Origin: Hyphomicrobiales bacterium
Lineage (GTDB): Bacteria > Pseudomonadota > Alphaproteobacteria > Rhizobiales > Beijerinckiaceae
Reading direction: 5' to 3'
NCBI GenBank assembly: GCA_016716745.1
Contig: JADJVD010000001.1
Span: forward strand, 62,001-126,000
DNA: 64,000 bases
Positions within the stretch are counted from its first letter, which is position 1. Each line of letters begins with the position of its first letter. A program made the position numbers and the translations under genes. The notes beneath the pieces were generated by a model. That model made no database searches and was not told the origin of the DNA. It saw nothing but the letters and a program-made list of their open reading frames with translations. Positions 1 to 8,501 of the stretch are shown in pieces.

Positions 1-277
1 GGCTGAGGATCTGGATCACGCCCGTGCCCTTGTTGCGATACTCCTGCGCGAAGGCCTTCACGTCGTCGCGCTGGCGTTCGTCGAGCTTGCCGTCGGCGCC
101 GGGCAGGAAGATTTCGAGCGTCACCGGCGCGTTGGCGATCACCAGCGGGTGGCGCGCGCGATAGTCGTGCGGCACGACCGAGGCGGTCGACACGCGGTCG
201 ACCGTGGAGCAGGCGCCGAGCGGGGCGGCGAGCAGCGCCAGGAAGGCCAGACGCGTCCAGGCGGAGGAAGAGGTCAT
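1..277 (-). CDS. cpaD: Tad pilus assembly lipoprotein CpaD (partial)
   Basis: Only the first 92 residues are inside the window; the gene runs off the left edge. The product starts with a lipoprotein signal peptide whose lipobox LGAC puts the lipidated cysteine at residue 23. The mature part carries the CpaD-type stretch YRARHPLVIANAPVTLEIF. CpaD proteins are outer-membrane-associated factors of Tad/Flp pilus assembly that work with the CpaC secretin. The gene lies 29 bases downstream of cpaC in the same direction, the usual order. The family call rests on the N-terminal motif and the gene order together. Confidence 0.88.
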   Translation of the reverse strand, partial: MTSSSAWTRLAFLALLAAPLGACSTVDRVSTASVVPHDYRARHPLVIANAPVTLEIFLPGADGKLDERQRDDVKAFAQEYRNKGTGVIQILS

Positions 278-306
278 GAACATCTGTGTCGTCCGTATGC
301 TGGCGG

Positions 307-1785
307 TCAGTCGTTGATGAAGCCGACGCGACCCTTGAGATTGTTCAGGAGCTGCGGGTTCTTGGCGGTGGCGTAGATGCGGTTGACGCGGCCGAGGAAG
401 TAGCCCTGCCCGTCGGAGGCTTCCTGGAAGCCGTCGTCGGGACGCGCGATGCGGTCGGGCCGCGTCGGCTGGACGATGTAGGGCGACATGACGATCATCA
501 GCTCGGTCTCTTCCTTCAGGAAGTCGCGCGAGCGGAACAGCGTGCCCAGAATCGGCAGGTTCATCAGGCCGGGCTGGCCGGTGAGGAACTGGCGCGAGCG
601 CTGCTGGATGAGGCCGGCCGAGACGATGGAGCCGCCCGAGGGAAGCTCCAGCGTCGTCTCGTGCGCGCGGGTGCGGAAGCCGGGCTGGTTCGGGCAGGCG
701 CCGTTCATCGGGCCGGTCGCGGGGTCGACCTCGGTCACTTCGGTCGCCACATGCATCTGGATGCGGCCTTCGGAGAGCACGATCGGCGTCATCGACAGCG
801 ACACGCCGTATTTGCGCATCGAATAGGCGACCTTGCAGGTCGCGCTGCCGGCGTAACCCTGCCCGCCCTCGACGCTGATCGGCACCTGCACTTCGCCGCC
901 GGCGAGGAACTTGCCGGTTTCGCCGGAGATCGCGACGACCGTCGGCTCGGACAGGATGCGCGCCACGCCCGCGCGCTCGAGCGAGCGGATGACCGCGCCG
1001 ATGGTCGCCGAGCCGGCCTTCATGTTGAAGTCGGAGCCGCCATTGATCGAGCCGATCGTCTGCGACAGCGGGTGATTGAGGTTGAAGCCGGCCGGATAGG
1101 CGCCGGCGCCGACCGTCCAGCGGCCGTAGCCCTCGATGCCGAGCTGCTTGACCACCGCGCGCTGCACCTCGGCGATGGTGACCTTCACCATCACCTGATC
1201 GCGACCGCGGATGACGATCGAGTTGATCAACTTGCCCTCGACGACGGTGCTCGAGCCGAAGGTGACGTTGCCGTTGCCGACCGCGCCGCCGGTGCCGACC
1301 ACCGAGTAGCCGACGAAGGCGCTCGCAATGTCGGAGGCCTTCTGCGCCTCGGAAGCCGAGTCGACGGAGCCCGTCAGGATGATCGTGTCGTTGACGGTGC
1401 GCACCTCGATGTCGGCGTTGGGCATCGCCGTCTTCAGGATCTGGCGCAGCTCGCCGATGTCGCGGCCGATGCGCAGGTCGAGATCGAGGAAGCGGTTGCC
1501 TTCCTTGTCGAGCGCGTAAATCGAGGTCTGGCCGTTGCCGGTGCCGAGAATGAACAGCCGGCGCGGCGTGCGCACGATGGCGTTGGCGACCGACGGGTTG
1601 CCGACGAAGATCTCGGCGGCGTCGCGCGGCAGGTCGATGACCGCCGACTTGCCGACAGCAAGGGTGAGCTGCTGACCGGCGCGCTGATAGGTCTGCTCGG
1701 CGCTCGCCGCCGGCATCGGCGCGACGAAGATCGCCGTCAGGGCGCAGGCGACGCCGGAGAGCAGGGAGATACGGAACTTGGTCAT
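307..1785 (-). CDS. cpaC: Tad pilus outer-membrane secretin CpaC (RcpA family)
   Basis: Forms the outer-membrane channel for the Flp pilus. The 492-residue product has a Sec signal peptide (about residues 1-29, ending AASA). A pilus-type N-terminal domain follows (about 40-110, with DLPRDAAEIFVGNP), then a BON-like segment (about 112-175) and the secretin core from about 250. The core includes the family signature ARILSEPTVVAISGETGKFL at about 275-294 and a C-terminal region with PILGTLFRS. Length is normal for alphaproteobacterial CpaC. It sits between cpaB upstream and cpaD downstream and is probably cotranscribed with both. Gene order and motifs agree, so the call is firm. Confidence 0.95.
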   Translation of the reverse strand: MTKFRISLLSGVACALTAIFVAPMPAASAEQTYQRAGQQLTLAVGKSAVIDLPRDAAEIFVGNPSVANAIVRTPRRLFILGTGNGQTSIYALDKEGNRFLDLDLRIGRDIGELRQILKTAMPNADIEVRTVNDTIILTGSVDSASEAQKASDIASAFVGYSVVGTGGAVGNGNVTFGSSTVVEGKLINSIVIRGRDQVMVKVTIAEVQRAVVKQLGIEGYGRWTVGAGAYPAGFNLNHPLSQTIGSINGGSDFNMKAGSATIGAVIRSLERAGVARILSEPTVVAISGETGKFLAGGEVQVPISVEGGQGYAGSATCKVAYSMRKYGVSLSMTPIVLSEGRIQMHVATEVTEVDPATGPMNGACPNQPGFRTRAHETTLELPSGGSIVSAGLIQQRSRQFLTGQPGLMNLPILGTLFRSRDFLKEETELMIVMSPYIVQPTRPDRIARPDDGFQEASDGQGYFLGRVNRIYATAKNPQLLNNLKGRVGFIND

Positions 1786-1824
1786 GGGTGGCGCCTCACG
1801 GGCAATCTGTCGCGGAGGTGGGAT

Positions 1825-2628
1825 TCAGCGGGCGGTGGTGGAGAGGCCGAAGCGCACAAGGGTCAGCGCACGGTCGCTTTCCTCGGGCGCGCCCTCTTTC
1901 ACCTTGGCGGCGTCGAGCATGCTGCGCAGGGCGAGCGTGAGCTGTCCGCCGCCGATGCGCTGGGCTTTCACGATGTCTTCGACCTGACGGGGGTCGAGCT
2001 CCAGCGTGGCGTTGGTGCTGCCCGTCGTCGCGCCGTTCTTCTCCTGCACGTTCTGGCCGATCGCCAGCACGCGCACATTGGTGAGGATCGTTTCGCTGGC
2101 GTAGAAATCGCCGCCGCGGATCTTCGATTCGACGTCGTCGCGATAGACGCGCACCACGTCGACGCGGTCGTTGGGCAGGATGAAGCCGCCGGCCGTCGTC
2201 GCGCCGGACGAATCGATGTTGATCGCGACGGCGCGATAGCCCTGCGGCAGGATGGCCGACATGTAGCCGGAGCTCGCGCCCTTGATCAGGCGGTCGCGGC
2301 GAATCGGCTCGCCGACCGTGAATGCGGTGCGGGCGATCGAGCCCTTCACGTCCTCGATGGTCTTGGCGAAGTCGCCTTCCTTGCGGATGACGTAGTCCGG
2401 CATGTCGGCCTTCGGCCACTGCTGCCAGCGGAAATCGGCCTCGCTGAGCATCGTGCCCATCGGCAGTTCGCGCGCGGCGACCATGATGCCGATGGTTTCG
2501 AGCGAAGGCGCCGCGGAGACGATCTGCGGAGAGGGCTGCGGCGGCGGCGCGGAGCCGGCGATGAGATACCAGGCGCCGAGACCCGCCGTGACGGCGACTG
2601 CCAGGACCGCAATACGAGCTTTATTCAT
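1825..2628 (-). CDS. cpaB: Flp pilus assembly protein CpaB (RcpC)
   Basis: A periplasmic, membrane-anchored protein of the Tad machine that supports the CpaC secretin. With the start at 2628 the protein is 267 residues and begins MNKARIAVLAVAVTAG, matching the usual CpaB start, where one N-terminal transmembrane helix comes at once. An in-frame ATG two codons earlier (2634) and another at 2682 are possible, but the latter would put a long polar segment before the helix. A SAF domain (about 45-110) with LPMGTMLSEADF and the RcpC domain with RAVAINIDSSGATTAGGFIL follow. It lies 39 bases upstream of cpaC on the same strand. Confidence 0.92.
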   Translation of the reverse strand: MNKARIAVLAVAVTAGLGAWYLIAGSAPPPQPSPQIVSAAPSLETIGIMVAARELPMGTMLSEADFRWQQWPKADMPDYVIRKEGDFAKTIEDVKGSIARTAFTVGEPIRRDRLIKGASSGYMSAILPQGYRAVAINIDSSGATTAGGFILPNDRVDVVRVYRDDVESKIRGGDFYASETILTNVRVLAIGQNVQEKNGATTGSTNATLELDPRQVEDIVKAQRIGGGQLTLALRSMLDAAKVKEGAPEESDRALTLVRFGLSTTAR

Positions 2629-2751
2629 GGCCATCGGTTTCCGATACGTCACGCTCGCCAGGAGCGTCCGAACCGGATTCAATCAGCCAAAGGTCAAGGT
2701 ATGGTTAATCGCTGGTTGCGGTTTGAGGCTACCAAACCGTTAAGGCGTCTT

Positions 2752-3255
2752 TCAGGAGGCGGCCGCCACCCACACCGCCGTCTGCGGGTAGAGCATCAGG
2801 CCCGCCGCCGCCAGCGCGATGCCGTAGGGCACGCCGTTCTTGTTGTCGTGCAGGCGCGACATCCATTCGCTCTCGACCACCCATTGCGGGGCCGGCTGCT
2901 TGCGCAGGAACACGATCAGCAGCGTGAGACCGCCGCCGATGATGGCGGAAATCGCGCCGTAGTCGACCATCAGCGCCCAGCCGAGCCAGACCGCCGTCGC
3001 CGCCGCCAGCTTGGCGTCGCCGCCGCCGATCCAGCCGAAGGCGAACAACGTGAATGTGATCACGAGCATCGCCGCCCCGCACAGCAGGTGCATGCCGACG
3101 ACGTTCAGCGGCAGGCCTGCGAGGAAGGCGAAGACGAGGAAGCCGGCGACGAGCAGGATCGAGATGCGGTTCGAGATCGTCATCGTGAACAGGTCCGACG
3201 AGGCGGCGAACGCCATCAGGGCCGGAAAGAAGATCAGAAGCGCGGCGTCGAGCAT
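2752..3255 (-). CDS. cpaA: Prepilin peptidase CpaA (type IV leader peptidase, A24 family)
   Basis: A small inner-membrane aspartyl protease that cleaves the leader of Flp prepilins. The 167-residue product is almost wholly hydrophobic, with about five to six membrane spans. The two expected catalytic aspartates are visible: Asp21 in ASSDLF and Asp80 in the GGGDAKL motif. It has no N-terminal methyltransferase domain, as is normal for the short CpaA/TadV group. It lies between the Flp pilin genes and cpaB in the same orientation, but a strong terminator after the upstream pilin (3371-3395) suggests most pilin transcripts stop before it. Confidence 0.93.
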   Translation of the reverse strand: MLDAALLIFFPALMAFAASSDLFTMTISNRISILLVAGFLVFAFLAGLPLNVVGMHLLCGAAMLVITFTLFAFGWIGGGDAKLAAATAVWLGWALMVDYGAISAIIGGGLTLLIVFLRKQPAPQWVVESEWMSRLHDNKNGVPYGIALAAAGLMLYPQTAVWVAAAS

Positions 3256-3370
3256 GGAGGGCGATCCTCAGCGGCGCGGACGATGTCCGCGCCAGTCGGG
3301 ACGGAGTATGTCCGGCAGGTCATTTCTCTTTGGTTACGCGCCACGCCGTCGCGGGGCTGCGCAAACGCAA

Positions 3371-3395
3371 ACGGCCCCGGCAAGGCCGGGGCCGT
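3371..3395 (-). terminator. Intrinsic terminator after first Flp pilin gene
   Basis: A perfect 11-base inverted repeat, ACGGCCCCGGC and its complement, closes on a three-base loop (AAG). It begins about 20 bases past the stop of the pilin at 3416. On the minus strand it is followed by TTGCGTTTGC, a weak T tract. It probably ends or attenuates transcription from the pilin promoter, so pilin is made in excess of the downstream cpaABCD proteins. Confidence 0.7.
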
Positions 3396-3415
3396 AAGAA
3401 CGAACGCGCCAGCGC

Positions 3416-3574
3416 TCAGAGCTTGGCGGAGACGTTGCCGAAGGTGCCCTTCAGCTTGGTGCCGAGGTTGGTCACGGCCGTGATGATGGCGACGCCGACG
3501 AGGGCGGCGATGAGGCCATACTCGATCGCGGTGGCGCCGGACTCGTCCTTGGCGAAACGGGTGAGAAGGGACAT
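3416..3574 (-). CDS. flp: Flp family type IVb pilin (first copy)
   Basis: Major pilin subunit of the Tad pilus, 52 residues. The short leader ends in SGATAIEYG, the Flp processing site: cleavage after Gly13 leaves a mature protein with Glu at position 5 and the adjacent Tyr. A hydrophobic helix (GLIAALVGVAIITAV) drives assembly, and the C-terminus is TFGNVSAKL. The ATG is preceded by AAGGAG. It is a near copy of the pilin at 3845-4006, differing mainly in the leader and around residues 35-43. Each copy has its own terminator. The terminator behind this one separates it from cpaA. Confidence 0.93.
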   Translation of the reverse strand: MSLLTRFAKDESGATAIEYGLIAALVGVAIITAVTNLGTKLKGTFGNVSAKL

Positions 3575-3656
3575 GTCGTGCGTGCTCCTTGTTCGTCAGA
3601 TGGGCGGACCGTCTGTTTGCTCCAGCGTCCTGCAGGGGGAGATTGACCGGCGTTTA

Positions 3657-3672
3657 TGAAGATCGGCCTAAC
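3657..3672 (-). promoter_or_regulatory. Conserved box upstream of first Flp pilin
   Basis: On the minus strand the box reads GTTAGGCCGATCTTCA. The same box, with two changes, lies at 4089-4104 before the second pilin. In both cases exactly 82 bases separate it from the pilin start codon. Equal spacing in otherwise diverged leaders suggests a shared promoter or activator element. The factor that reads it is unknown. Confidence 0.45.
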
Positions 3673-3769
3673 CTCCCAATGCGACTTCGGGCCGCCCCTA
3701 CATTTTCCCGAACTTTCCTGGTCTTCGCTGCCCCATGCTTGGCGTGCATCGTATGAAGACGTTCATATT

Positions 3770-3802
3770 TAACGAAAAACGGCCCCGGCGATGCCGGGGC
3801 CG
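3770..3802 (-). terminator. Intrinsic terminator after second Flp pilin gene
   Basis: A 10-base perfect stem, CGGCCCCGGC and its complement, has a GAT loop at 3790-3792. On the minus strand it is followed by TTTTTCGTTAAA, a good T tract. It lies about 43 bases after the stop of the pilin at 3845 and should end most transcripts of that gene. Confidence 0.82.
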
Positions 3803-3844
3803 CAATTCACACAACCTGACGGGCCTTTGCGGCCCGAGGCCGGA

Positions 3845-4006
3845 TCAGAGCTTCGCGGAAACGTTGCCGAACGTGCCGGAGAGCTTCGTGCCGAGGGTCG
3901 TCACGGCGGTGATGATGGCGACGCCGACGAGGGCGGCGATCAGGCCGTACTCAATCGCGGTGGCGCCGGACTGGTCCTTGGCGAAACGGGCGAACAGCTT
4001 GGACAT
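3845..4006 (-). CDS. flp: Flp family type IVb pilin (second copy)
   Basis: A 53-residue prepilin nearly identical to the copy at 3416-3574. It has the same SGATAIEYG processing site, the same helix GLIAALVGVAIITAV and the same TFGNVSAKL end. It is one residue longer in the leader and has TTLGTKLSG where the other has TNLGTKLKG. The ATG follows AGGAGC at a good distance. It is the most upstream gene of the pilus cluster, has its own terminator and shares an upstream box with its twin. Tad loci often carry two or more Flp genes; which one forms the bulk of the pilus cannot be told from sequence. Confidence 0.93.
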   Translation of the reverse strand: MSKLFARFAKDQSGATAIEYGLIAALVGVAIITAVTTLGTKLSGTFGNVSAKL

Positions 4007-4088
4007 GAACTTGCTCCTGATATCTTCCCCGGCCCCAGGCGGCGACGCCGCATTTGCTCCGGTCGAGGGCCAGATTGGCGTCGCCCCG

Positions 4089-4104
4089 TGAACATCCGCC
4101 TAAC
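4089..4104 (-). promoter_or_regulatory. Conserved box upstream of second Flp pilin
   Basis: On the minus strand it reads GTTAGGCGGATGTTCA, matching 14 of 16 bases of the box at 3657-3672, and it lies the same 82 bases from its pilin start. It is either a shared regulatory site or a relic of the gene duplication. The divergence of the bases between box and gene argues for some constraint on the box. Confidence 0.45.
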
Positions 4105-4160
4105 GCGGCCGTGTAAACTGCGCCCACAACGCCGAAGTCCCGGCCAATTCTCGCGGACGC

Positions 4161-4955
4161 TTAACGAAGCGTGAGCGGCGTCATGTCAATGCGCCGGGCC
4201 CCCGCGGCGATGCTTCCGGTTTGCTCGGCGAAGGCGCCGGAGGCCTCGTGCAGGATCAGCGGCGGCAGCAGCGACAGGGGCGCGCGCGAGCCTTTGACGC
4301 CGCCGATCAGGACGCGGATCGCGGCTGCGTCGGCGCGGGAGTGGACCGGAAGGACGGCGACGCCGCCGAGCCGGCCGCCGATCGCGGCGAGGCAGGAGGC
4401 CAGCGCGTCGGCGCGATGGATCATGCGAAAGGCGCCGCCCGGCGCCAGCAGCGCGAGACAGGCGCGCACCCAGGCCGCCAGCCCGTCGCCGTCGCCGGCT
4501 GGCGGCAGCACATGCGCGCGGGCGCGCGCCGCGTCCGGCGAGGGGCGCACCGCGCCCGACGGATGGAAGGGCGGATTGGTCAGAACGAGCGCCGCCGCGC
4601 CGTCCGCCAGGCCCGCCGCGCGTCGGGCGGCCGGAACCAGCACGTCGGCTCGAACCGCCCGCCCGCCCGCCGCCCGCCCGGCGGCGGCGAGATTGCGGCC
4701 GGCGAGACTGGCGAGCGCAGAATCGATCTCCACCAGCGCCAGCTCCGCCGCCGGCGATGCGAGCGCGGCTCCGAGCCCGACCGCCCCCGCGCCGGCGCCG
4801 ACGTCGACGATGAGCCCCTCGACGCCCGCCGGCGCGCTGGCGGCGAGGAGAACGGCGTCGGTGCCGGAGCGATGGCCGCGCGCGGGCTGGCGCAGCGCCA
4901 GACGCCCGCCGAAGAAGGCGTCCAGCGTCTCCCGCCCGCCGTCGGTCCCGCCCAT
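4161..4955 (-). CDS. tRNA1(Val) (adenine(37)-N6)-methyltransferase family protein
   Basis: A class I SAM-dependent methyltransferase of the TrmN6/YfiC type, 264 residues. The SAM-binding glycine loop DVGAGAGAVGLG is at about 51-62. The N6-adenine motif NPPF is at 127-130, followed by HPSG. Such enzymes methylate A37 of tRNA-Val in E. coli. The start codon shares one base (4955) with the stop of the DUF2007 gene upstream, so the two are probably cotranscribed. Substrate is inferred from family only; rRNA or protein-glutamine methylases share the NPPF motif. Confidence 0.8.
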   Translation of the reverse strand: MGGTDGGRETLDAFFGGRLALRQPARGHRSGTDAVLLAASAPAGVEGLIVDVGAGAGAVGLGAALASPAAELALVEIDSALASLAGRNLAAAGRAAGGRAVRADVLVPAARRAAGLADGAAALVLTNPPFHPSGAVRPSPDAARARAHVLPPAGDGDGLAAWVRACLALLAPGGAFRMIHRADALASCLAAIGGRLGGVAVLPVHSRADAAAIRVLIGGVKGSRAPLSLLPPLILHEASGAFAEQTGSIAAGARRIDMTPLTLR

Positions 4956-5185
4956 CAGTTGCGGCTCGCCGGCAATTCGTCGCCGAGCCCCGCCTCGACC
5001 ATCAGACGGCGCGCCTCCTCCAGCCGACCCTCCGGGACCAGCAGCCGGCGCGGCAGGAAGCCGAGCGAACCGTCGACCGAGGCGGCGTAGGAATCGGCGA
5101 CGAACAGGCCGACGCCCGCCTCGTCGAGCAGCGACTGGACGACCGAGATGAGAACGAGGTCGTTGGTGCGCAACAATTCGACCAT
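4955..5185 (-). CDS. DUF2007 domain-containing protein
   Basis: A 76-residue protein beginning MVELLRTNDLVLISVVQSLL. This matches the DUF2007 family of small putative signal-transducing proteins, which act on an unknown target. The segment LLDEAGVGLFVADSYAAS is typical of the family. The start at 5185 is chosen because the homologous region begins there; the open frame continues upstream without family similarity. Its stop overlaps the methyltransferase start by one base. The 5' end faces the divergently transcribed polyprenyl synthase gene about 100 bases away, so that gap should hold both promoters. Confidence 0.82.
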   Translation of the reverse strand: MVELLRTNDLVLISVVQSLLDEAGVGLFVADSYAASVDGSLGFLPRRLLVPEGRLEEARRLMVEAGLGDELPASRN

Positions 5186-5288
5186 CCCGGCTCCCGTTTC
5201 TCCGGCGCGCGACAAGGCGAGGCGCCCTTCCTTCCGCCGGACCGGGGCTCTATGGTGCCCGCTCGTCAACCGCAGGCAGGATAGCACG

Positions 5289-6302
5289 TTGGGCGTCGTC
5301 GTCGCTTTCGAAGAGAAGCAACCCACTCCGCAGATCGACAGCCTCGTCGGGCTCGTGGCGCCGGACATGGAGCGCGTCAACGCGACGATCCTCGCCCGCA
5401 CGGGATCGGACGTGACGATGATCCCGGAGGTGGCCAACCACCTCATCTCCTCCGGCGGCAAGCGGCTGCGGCCGATGCTGACGCTCGCCACCGCAGCGCT
5501 CTGCGACTATCCCGGCGAGGGGCACGTGAAGCTCGCCGCCGCCGTCGAATTCATGCACACGGCGACGCTGCTGCACGACGACGTGGTCGACGAAAGCGAC
5601 ATGCGGCGCGGCAAGCTCGCGGCGCGGATGCTGTGGGGCAACGAGGCCTCGGTGCTGGTCGGCGACTTCCTGCTCGGCCAGGCGTTCAAGATGATGGTCG
5701 AGGTCGGGTCCCTGCCCTGTCTCGACGTGCTGTCGACCGCCGCCGCCGTGATCGCCGAGGGCGAGGTGATGCAGCTCTCGGCCGCCAAGGACACGCAGAC
5801 GACGGAGGACGCATATCTCGCCGTCATCCGCGCCAAGACGGCGGCGCTGTTCGCCGCGGCCTGCGAGGTCGGGCCGATTCTGGCCAGGCGGGGCCGGGCG
5901 GAAATCGCCGCCTGCCGAAGCTACGGACTCAATCTCGGCATCGCCTTCCAGCTGATCGACGACGCGCTCGATTACGGCGGCTCCTCCGCCAAGCTCGGCA
6001 AGAACACCGGCGACGATTTCCGCGAAGGCAAGATCACGCTGCCCGTGGTGCTCGCCTTCCGGCGCGGCAGCGAGCAGGAGCGCGCGTTCTGGCGCAAGGC
6101 GCTCGAACAGGGCGAGGTCGGCGAGGCCGATCTCGACGCGGCGATCGCCATCATGCGCAAGCACCGGGCGCTCGAGGACACGGTGGAGCGCGCCCGCCAC
6201 TACGGCAAGATGGCGCGCGACGCGCTGGAGCTGTTCGCCCCCTCGCCGATCAAGCAAGCCATGCTGGACGCTGTCGAATTCGCCATTTCGCGCGCGCATT
6301 GA
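5289..6302 (+). CDS. ispB: Polyprenyl diphosphate synthase (octaprenyl/decaprenyl type)
   Basis: Builds the long isoprenoid tail of ubiquinone from IPP and an allylic primer. Both Asp-rich motifs are present: the first in LLHDDVVDESDMRRG (Asp97, Asp98, Asp101) and the second in LIDDALDY (Asp223, Asp224, Asp227). The substrate lysine/arginine loop GGKRLRP is at about 57-62. I place the start at the TTG at 5289, giving 337 residues beginning LGVVVAFEEKQP, as homologs do; an ATG at 5148 would add an unrelated 47-residue extension. Alphaproteobacteria mostly use Q10, so the product is probably C50, but chain length cannot be read from this sequence. Confidence 0.88.
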   Translation: MGVVVAFEEKQPTPQIDSLVGLVAPDMERVNATILARTGSDVTMIPEVANHLISSGGKRLRPMLTLATAALCDYPGEGHVKLAAAVEFMHTATLLHDDVVDESDMRRGKLAARMLWGNEASVLVGDFLLGQAFKMMVEVGSLPCLDVLSTAAAVIAEGEVMQLSAAKDTQTTEDAYLAVIRAKTAALFAAACEVGPILARRGRAEIAACRSYGLNLGIAFQLIDDALDYGGSSAKLGKNTGDDFREGKITLPVVLAFRRGSEQERAFWRKALEQGEVGEADLDAAIAIMRKHRALEDTVERARHYGKMARDALELFAPSPIKQAMLDAVEFAISRAH

Positions 6303-6511
6303 GCGATTGCGCGCGTCGCAAGCCATGGAAATCGCTGGCGATTGCGCTGCTTGCGGATTCGCCTTCGGCGAATGTGCGGCGGGACGCCGCTTTTCTTGAG
6401 CCATACGCCTTTCGATCATTTTCGAGCGCGCGGCTTGCGTGCGGCGGGAATAAGGCGTAGCAGCGCGCCCCACGGCCGCCGACTTGCGCGGTTGTTCCCG
6501 AGGCGACGTTC

Positions 6512-8494
6512 ATGTCCAGCGGAGAAACGGAGCCCAATCGCTCCGACAGCGCCGAGCCGGCGCAAGCGATGTCTGTCGATAGATCCCCTCAAACGCCCAC
6601 CGATCCGCATGATCCCGGCGCCGCGCATGGCGGCCACGGGCGCTTCCTCGCCCTGCTCGTCGGCTCGATCGGCGTCGTCTATGGCGACATCGGCACCAGC
6701 CCGCTCTACGCGCTGCGCGAGGCGCTGACGGCGGCCGGCGCGTCGCATCACGGCGTCGAGCGCGCCGACGTCATCGGCATCCTGTCGCTGATCCTGTGGG
6801 CGCTGACGATCATCGTCAGCGTCAAATACGTCGTCATCCTCTTGCGCGCGGACAATGACGGCGAGGGCGGCACGCTCTCGCTGATGGCGCTGGCGCAGCG
6901 CGCGCTGGGGCGCCCCTCGCGCGTCGTTTTCCTGCTGGCGATCACCGGCGCGGCGCTGTTCTTCGGCGACGCGATGATCACGCCGGCGATCTCGGTGCTG
7001 TCGGCGGTCGAAGGCCTGAAGCTGATCACGCCGGCGCTGGAGCCGTATGTGATTCCGATCACCGTCGTCATCATTCTGGCGCTGTTCCTGGCCCAGAGCC
7101 ACGGCACGGCGGCGGTGGCGCGACTGTTCGGGCCGATCACCATCGTCTGGTTCATCGCAATGGCGCTGGGCGGCCTCGCGCACATCGCCGACGATCCGGG
7201 CGTGTTCGCCGCGATCAATCCGCTGCACGCCGCGCGCTTCCTGATCGACAACGGCCATCTCGGCCTCGTCGCGCTCGGCGCGGTGTTTCTCGCCGTCACC
7301 GGCGCGGAGGCGCTCTACGCCGATCTCGGCCATTTCGGCCGCAGCCCGATCCGCTGGGCGTGGGCGGCGATCGTTTTCCCTAGTCTGGCGCTCAACTACA
7401 TGGGCCAGGCGGCGCTGGTGCTCGCAAAGCCGACGGCGCTCGAGAACCCGTTCTTCCTGCTCTATCCGGAGTGGCTGCTGGCGCCGATGGTGGCGCTGGC
7501 GACGCTCGCCACCATCATCGCCAGCCAGGCCGTCATCACCGGCGCCTATTCGCTGACGCGGCAGGCGATCCAGTTGCGGCTGCTGCCGCGCATGGAGGTG
7601 CGTCACACCTCGGCGGAGCATTCCGGCCAGATCTACATGCCGCAGGTCAACACGCTGGTGCTGATCGGCGTGCTGTTCCTCGTCGCGCTGTTCCAGTCCT
7701 CGAGCAAGCTCGCGACCGCCTACGGCATCGCGGTGACGGGCACGATGATCGTGACGGCGTGTCTCGCCTTCATCGTCGTGTGGCGCGCCTGGGGCTGGCC
7801 GCGCTGGGCGGCGGCGCTGCTGATCGCGCCGTTCCTCGCGATCGACCTCATCTTCTTCGGCGCCAACGCGCTGAAGCTGCTCGAAGGCGGTTTCGTGCCG
7901 CTGATGATCGCGGCGCTGGTGATGATCGTGATGTGGACGTGGACGCGCGGCGCGCAGCTCGTCTTCGACAAGACGCGGCGCGAGGAGGCGCCGATCGCCG
8001 ATCTCGCCCGCCAGCTCGCGGCGCGGCCGCCGCAGCGGGTCAAGGGCACGGCGGTGTTCCTCACCGCCGACCCGGAGATCGCGCCGCCGGCGCTGATGCA
8101 CAGCCTCAAGCACTACAAGGTGCTGCACGAGAAGAACGTGCTGCTCACGGTCAAGGTGGAGAACACGCCGCGCGTCAACGAGGCGCGGCGCGCGCGGCTG
8201 GAGGCGCTCGACGACAACTTCTCGCGCGTCTTCCTCACCTTCGGCTACATGGAGGAGCCGAACGTGCCGAAGGCGCTGGCGCTGTGCCGCAAGCAGGGCT
8301 GGAAGTTCGACATCATGTCGACCTCCTTCTTCCTGTCGCGGCGCGTGATCCGCGCGGCGCGGGACGGGCGCGCGATGCCGCTGTGGCAGGACAAGCTGTT
8401 CATCTCGCTGGCGCAGAACGCCTCCGACACCAGCGCCTACTTCCACATCCCGACCAACCGCGTCGTCGAGATCGGCGCGCAAGTGTCGATCTGA
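6512..8494 (+). CDS. kup: Kup family low-affinity potassium transporter
   Basis: A 660-residue inner-membrane K+/H+ symporter of the KUP/HAK/KT family. After a polar, Gly/His/Pro-rich extension of about 45 residues comes the family signature GVVYGDIGTSPLYALREAL. Roughly twelve membrane helices follow, to about residue 470, with GAEALYADLGHFG and SLALNYMGQAAL on the way. A soluble C-terminal domain ends in FHIPTNRVVEIGAQVSI. Length is slightly above the usual 620-640 because of the N-terminal extension. The gene stands alone after a 209-base gap in which I see no other feature. It converges on the aldo/keto reductase gene, whose stop is 7 bases away. Confidence 0.95.
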   Translation: MSSGETEPNRSDSAEPAQAMSVDRSPQTPTDPHDPGAAHGGHGRFLALLVGSIGVVYGDIGTSPLYALREALTAAGASHHGVERADVIGILSLILWALTIIVSVKYVVILLRADNDGEGGTLSLMALAQRALGRPSRVVFLLAITGAALFFGDAMITPAISVLSAVEGLKLITPALEPYVIPITVVIILALFLAQSHGTAAVARLFGPITIVWFIAMALGGLAHIADDPGVFAAINPLHAARFLIDNGHLGLVALGAVFLAVTGAEALYADLGHFGRSPIRWAWAAIVFPSLALNYMGQAALVLAKPTALENPFFLLYPEWLLAPMVALATLATIIASQAVITGAYSLTRQAIQLRLLPRMEVRHTSAEHSGQIYMPQVNTLVLIGVLFLVALFQSSSKLATAYGIAVTGTMIVTACLAFIVVWRAWGWPRWAAALLIAPFLAIDLIFFGANALKLLEGGFVPLMIAALVMIVMWTWTRGAQLVFDKTRREEAPIADLARQLAARPPQRVKGTAVFLTADPEIAPPALMHSLKHYKVLHEKNVLLTVKVENTPRVNEARRARLEALDDNFSRVFLTFGYMEEPNVPKALALCRKQGWKFDIMSTSFFLSRRVIRAARDGRAMPLWQDKLFISLAQNASDTSAYFHIPTNRVVEIGAQVSI

Positions 8495-8501
8495 GGCTCG
8501 A

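Noticed and set aside
286..3483. A 1065-residue open frame on the plus strand opposite the pilus genes
   Set aside because: It runs antisense to cpaC, cpaB and cpaA, which have clear motifs; its composition (His/Asp/Arg/Gly-rich) is typical of GC-driven open antisense frames.
6303..6511. Terminator or small RNA between ispB and kup
   Set aside because: Only direct repeats of GCGATTGCG and weak dyads are visible; no hairpin followed by a T tract.
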